This document shows, piece by piece, positions 4,956 to 5,115 of a DNA stretch of 5,115 nucleotides (the first letter of the stretch is position 1; each line of letters starts with the position of its first letter). The notes under the pieces are model-generated. The model did no database searches. It was not told the origin of the DNA and saw only the letters and a program-made list of their open reading frames with translations. Source of the DNA: JAXGYX01 sp964487355 (GTDB taxonomy: Bacteria; Bacillota; Clostridia; Saccharofermentanales; Fastidiosipilaceae); contig CAZAPS010000068.1 in the NCBI GenBank assembly GCA_964487355.1, forward strand, positions 1 to 5,115, in the 5' to 3' direction. A program made the translations under genes and the position numbers.

Positions 4956-5115
4956 ACAATTGTCATGTTAATTTGATTTCAATTGAGAGAACATTTTAAA
5001 CAAAATGTATCAATTTTGAACATTCATTGAGTTTGCGCGACAAATCGACGGCAAAAGAATAACGCTGCCGTGTTGTGCATCTTCTTTCAGAAATTGTTAC
5101 CTTATGGCGCTGTCC

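Larger units (their letters stand above)
4889..5115. other. AT-rich upstream region of the Usp-like gene, no supported gene
   Basis: Besides the promoter and ribosome binding site, it holds an inverted repeat ACATTTT/AAAATGT (4991-4997, 5002-5008), a repeated TCAATT...GAACATT pair (4979-4995 and 5010-5024) and an inverted repeat ACGGCA/TGCCGT (5048-5053, 5066-5071). A minus-strand frame is open from the window edge to a TAA at 4996-4998 (39 codons) and could be the end of a truncated gene, but it has no recognisable features. Confidence 0.4.

Noticed and set aside
5048..5071. ACGGCA/TGCCGT inverted repeat as a terminator
   Set aside because: The loop is 12 nt and no T-run follows on either strand.
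5104..5115. Plus-strand ATG at 5104 as the start of a divergent gene
   Set aside because: No ribosome binding site lies within 15 nt upstream and only four codons are visible.

Overview
The window looks like chromosomal DNA of a Gram-positive-type anaerobe, most likely a clostridial member of the Bacillota. Three things point there: consensus AGGAGG ribosome binding sites with 5-8 nt spacing, an alcohol dehydrogenase that aligns position for position with the Thermoanaerobacter/Clostridium NADP-dependent secondary alcohol dehydrogenase as I remember it, and a surface protein with a pilin-type beta domain. This placement is inference; there is no rRNA or other phylogenetic marker.

Layout. Positions 1-934 (+) hold the 3' end of a gene for a membrane-anchored surface protein with a DUF7601/FctA-like pilin fold, followed 13 nt later by a 58-residue single-pass membrane protein that starts at GTG; the two look like one operon. 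Converging on them from the minus strand is a radical SAM protein of unknown function (993-1874) with its own good promoter at 1918-1946. The 273-bp gap 1875-2147 holds that promoter, a clear plus-strand terminator with no obvious gene in front of it (1999-2021), and a TTGACA promoter plus AGGAGG for the secondary alcohol dehydrogenase (2148-3212, +). A bidirectional terminator at 3264-3294 ends that gene and also serves the converging minus-strand pair: a UspA-like protein (4439-4888) followed 86 bp downstream by an extended short-chain dehydrogenase/epimerase-like protein (3339-4352). The final 227 bp is AT-rich upstream DNA for the Usp-like gene, with an extended -10 promoter and repeated motifs.

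How it works together. The alcohol dehydrogenase is the only gene with a firmly predictable reaction: NADPH-linked interconversion of secondary alcohols and ketones, also aldehydes. It appears to be a stand-alone transcription unit. The Usp-like and SDR genes may be co-transcribed, but nothing in the sequence ties them to a common pathway. I see no CRISPR array, tRNA, rRNA, transposase gene or defence system. The more unusual points are loss of family-typical key residues in three proteins (the pilin-like domain, the SDR and the Usp-like protein), a REP-like hairpin at 3320-3340, the orphan terminator, and three copies of GCGATCGC in about 5 kb.
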